A DNA stretch of 15,020 nucleotides from an uncultured Desulfobacterales bacterium (GTDB taxonomy: Bacteria; Desulfobacterota; Desulfobacteria; Desulfobacterales; UBA11574): contig CALANC010000155.1 in NCBI GenBank assembly GCA_937925895.1, positions 1-15,020 on the forward strand. Reading direction: 5' to 3'. A program made the position numbers and the translations under genes. Positions 13,422 through 15,020 of this stretch are shown one piece after another. The notes under the pieces were generated by a model. That model was not told where the DNA came from, searched no databases, and saw only the letters and a program-made list of their open reading frames with translations. Every line of letters starts with the position of its first letter. Position 1 is the stretch's first letter.

Positions 13422-13500
13422 TGAATCTGATCTCCCAACCATGAATGTAAAGTTCTCTGCCCTCAAACGGAACGTTATTTTAAAAGTTTTTAAATAACCC

Positions 13501-13527
13501 ATAATAAGATCGTCTTCCATTTGTCAA
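13501..13527 (-). promoter_or_regulatory. sigma70-type promoter of the ProX gene
   Basis: On the minus strand a perfect TTGACA (13527-13522) is followed after 15 bases by TATTAT (13506-13501, five of six). The spacer is short but within known limits. Predicted transcription starts near 13494, about 75 bases before the ATG at 13421 and downstream of the alternative ATG at 13520, which supports the shorter start. Confidence 0.45.
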
Positions 13528-13584
13528 GATCATGAGTTATATTCTTATTGGCAAAAACATTTATTCGGAAGCTAGGATTATACA

Positions 13585-13639
13585 ATTGACACCTTCCAAT
13601 TGAGCGTTTCGTTCAGATGGGACGATAGCTTGTGTCAAT
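13585..13639. promoter_or_regulatory. perfect 8-bp inverted repeat in the putA leader
   Basis: ATTGACAC (13585-13592) and GTGTCAAT (13632-13639) are perfect reverse complements with 39 bases between. The right arm ends one base before the AGGAGG ribosome binding site (13641-13646) of the putA-like gene. It may be paired operator half-sites or an RNA stem near the ribosome binding site. No confident -10 accompanies the TTGACA in the left arm. Confidence 0.4.
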
Positions 13640-13655
13640 CAGGAGGAAAATTGTC

Positions 13656-15020
13656 ATGAGCAAACAAAACTTAGATGAGATTGTGAAAGAAGCGGTTTCT
13701 CTGGCCGAGGTCTGGCAAAAAAGGGCAAACGAATTGTCGACCTCGGAAGAAAAAGATATTGCCGAACAGATGGCCCGTCTGTTGACTCGCCCTACGGATA
13801 AAATCATTCTGACGAAAATGATTGATCAGAGTTTTCGATCTCATAATACCAGTCGTGTCGCAGATCAGATTAACAGCCTACTGAGAACACATGGTGTGCC
13901 GGATTTTTTTTCATCGGTGGACAAACTCCTTATACAGATGTTTATGGGCCTGGGTCGTTATATTCCCAGTGTTTCTGTCCCTAAAATGATTGACAAAATG
14001 CGCCATGACAGCAGCCGTGCGGTTATTCCCGGGGAGCAGCCGATCTTGCTTGAACATTTGAGGAAACGAAAAAAACAAGGTGTACGGATGAATATAAATC
14101 ATCTGGGAGAGGCTGTTCTTGGGGAAAGTGAAGCCCTCCGCCGCCTGGATATGTACATGGACGATTTAAAAAACCCCGAAATTGAATGTATCTCAATAAA
14201 GATTTCCACCATCTATTCTCAGATCCAGGCACTGGCATTTGAACATACCCTAAATATTTTAACGTCACGCCTTTCTAAAATTTTTGCGGTCGCCAGAGAC
14301 AATTTCTATGTTCAAAAAAGTGGTAAAGCGGTTCCCAAATCAGTCAATCTCGATATGGAAGAGTACCGGGATCTGGAAATAACAGTTAAGTTGTTTATGC
14401 ACACACTGGATCAAGACGCCTTTAAGAATTTTTCGGCAGGGATTGCATTACAGGCATATCTTCCGGATTCTTTTAACATCCAGAAAGAGCTAACGGAATG
14501 GGCCAAAAAAAGATTGGAAAAAGGGGGCAGTCCAATTCGAATCCGTATAGTTAAGGGAGCAAATATGGAGATGGAGCAAATAGAATCCGCGCTAAACAAC
14601 TGGCCTCTGGTACCATATGACAACAAACTCGATGTTGATGCGAACTTTAAACGGATGGTCACCTTTGGAATGGCGCCTGAAAATATCGAAGCCGTTCACT
14701 TAGGGATCGCCTCACACAATCTATTCGAACTGGCCTATGCATACCAGCTCGCCAGGCACCATGATGTCACCCGATATTTTTCCTTTGAAATGCTTGAGGG
14801 AATGGCAGATCATGTTCGTCGAGCTATCCAGGAAACCATGAGTGATATTTTGCTCTATGCTCCGGTTGCTACAAAAGACCAATTCATCAACGCTATTGCC
14901 TACCTCATCCGGCGTCTCGATGAGAACACTTCCGAAGAGAATTTTTTGCGTCATTCTTTCAAGCTGAAAACAGATTCGAAGGAATGGCACTTTTTAAAAG
15001 AGCAATTCATCGCTTCATAC
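13656..15020 (+). CDS. putA: PutA-type proline dehydrogenase, probably bifunctional (3' end outside window)
   Basis: The frame is open for 455 codons from ATG 13656 to the window end with no stop. A strong AGGAGG sits at 13641-13646. After a helical N-terminal domain (about 1-135), the FAD-dependent proline dehydrogenase barrel is visible: SIKIST with Lys182, VNLDMEEYRDLEITVKLF from Val230, GIALQAYLP, IRIVKGANMEMEQ with Lys300, LGIASHNLFELAYAY, FEMLEGMADHVRRAI, and the proline-carboxylate-binding YLIRRLDEN with Arg419, Arg420 and Glu423. This matches PutA, which oxidises proline to pyrroline-5-carboxylate. In bifunctional forms a C-terminal aldehyde dehydrogenase continues to glutamate; that domain would begin just past the window. 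The N-terminal part has no ribbon-helix-helix motif that I can see, so it is probably not the DNA-binding PutA type. A single-domain enzyme is less likely given the long N-terminal domain. Confidence 0.88.
   Translation, partial: MSKQNLDEIVKEAVSLAEVWQKRANELSTSEEKDIAEQMARLLTRPTDKIILTKMIDQSFRSHNTSRVADQINSLLRTHGVPDFFSSVDKLLIQMFMGLGRYIPSVSVPKMIDKMRHDSSRAVIPGEQPILLEHLRKRKKQGVRMNINHLGEAVLGESEALRRLDMYMDDLKNPEIECISIKISTIYSQIQALAFEHTLNILTSRLSKIFAVARDNFYVQKSGKAVPKSVNLDMEEYRDLEITVKLFMHTLDQDAFKNFSAGIALQAYLPDSFNIQKELTEWAKKRLEKGGSPIRIRIVKGANMEMEQIESALNNWPLVPYDNKLDVDANFKRMVTFGMAPENIEAVHLGIASHNLFELAYAYQLARHHDVTRYFSFEMLEGMADHVRRAIQETMSDILLYAPVATKDQFINAIAYLIRRLDENTSEENFLRHSFKLKTDSKEWHFLKEQFIASY

Noticed and set aside
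13422..13520. 33-residue N-terminal extension of the ProX deacylase
   Set aside because: The upstream ATG lies within the predicted promoter, has no ribosome binding site, and the extra residues do not resemble the family.

Overview
The window looks like chromosomal DNA of a Desulfobacterota (delta-proteobacterial) sulfate-reducer-type bacterium with moderate GC. This rests on the DUF362/ferredoxin protein, the long 'GCKVGGCTVHFVDYGEDSGP' form of PurN, a CbbQ/CbbO-type ATPase-VWA pair, and GC-rich dispersed palindromes. It is a judgement from protein style, not from a database search. No rRNA, tRNA, CRISPR array, transposase or phage gene was seen.

Layout: the 3' end of a DUF362 protein with two [4Fe-4S] motifs (1-950); a polytopic membrane protein with an internal duplication, minus strand (1107-2183); a PurN-type formyltransferase (2350-3156); a non-coding or decayed stretch with a large inverted repeat (3157-3630); a TraB-family protein with a C-terminal membrane domain, minus strand (3631-4794); a palindrome-bearing gap; a MoxR/CbbQ AAA+ ATPase (5289-6104) and a 928-residue CbbO/NorD-like VWA protein (6114-8900); a 140-bp palindrome; a 138-residue conserved-looking unknown protein (9092-9508); a TPR lipoprotein, minus strand (9537-10469); a promoter/leader region with a strong hairpin; a cation:proton antiporter (10910-12394); a third palindrome; RidA (12542-12928); a ProX/YbaK tRNA deacylase, minus strand (12930-13421); and the 5' part of a PutA-type proline dehydrogenase (13656 to the window end).

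Most genes look like single-gene units. The only clear operon is the ATPase-VWA pair, which probably forms an AAA+ activase that remodels or metal-loads a partner enzyme. No RuBisCO, nitric oxide reductase or other usual client lies nearby, so the target is unknown. RidA, ProX and PutA form a small amino-acid-chemistry neighbourhood: imine clearance, proofreading of mischarged tRNA(Pro), and proline oxidation.

The most interesting non-gene signal is a family of imperfect palindromes of about 100-140 bp at 4950-5067, 8901-9040 and 12392-12495. Two of them share the core CTGCGTTATT-N7-CGAAGTA-N3-TACTAC-N2-CTTC with identical spacing. The third has the same architecture with different stem sequences. 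Two of the three start at a stop codon.
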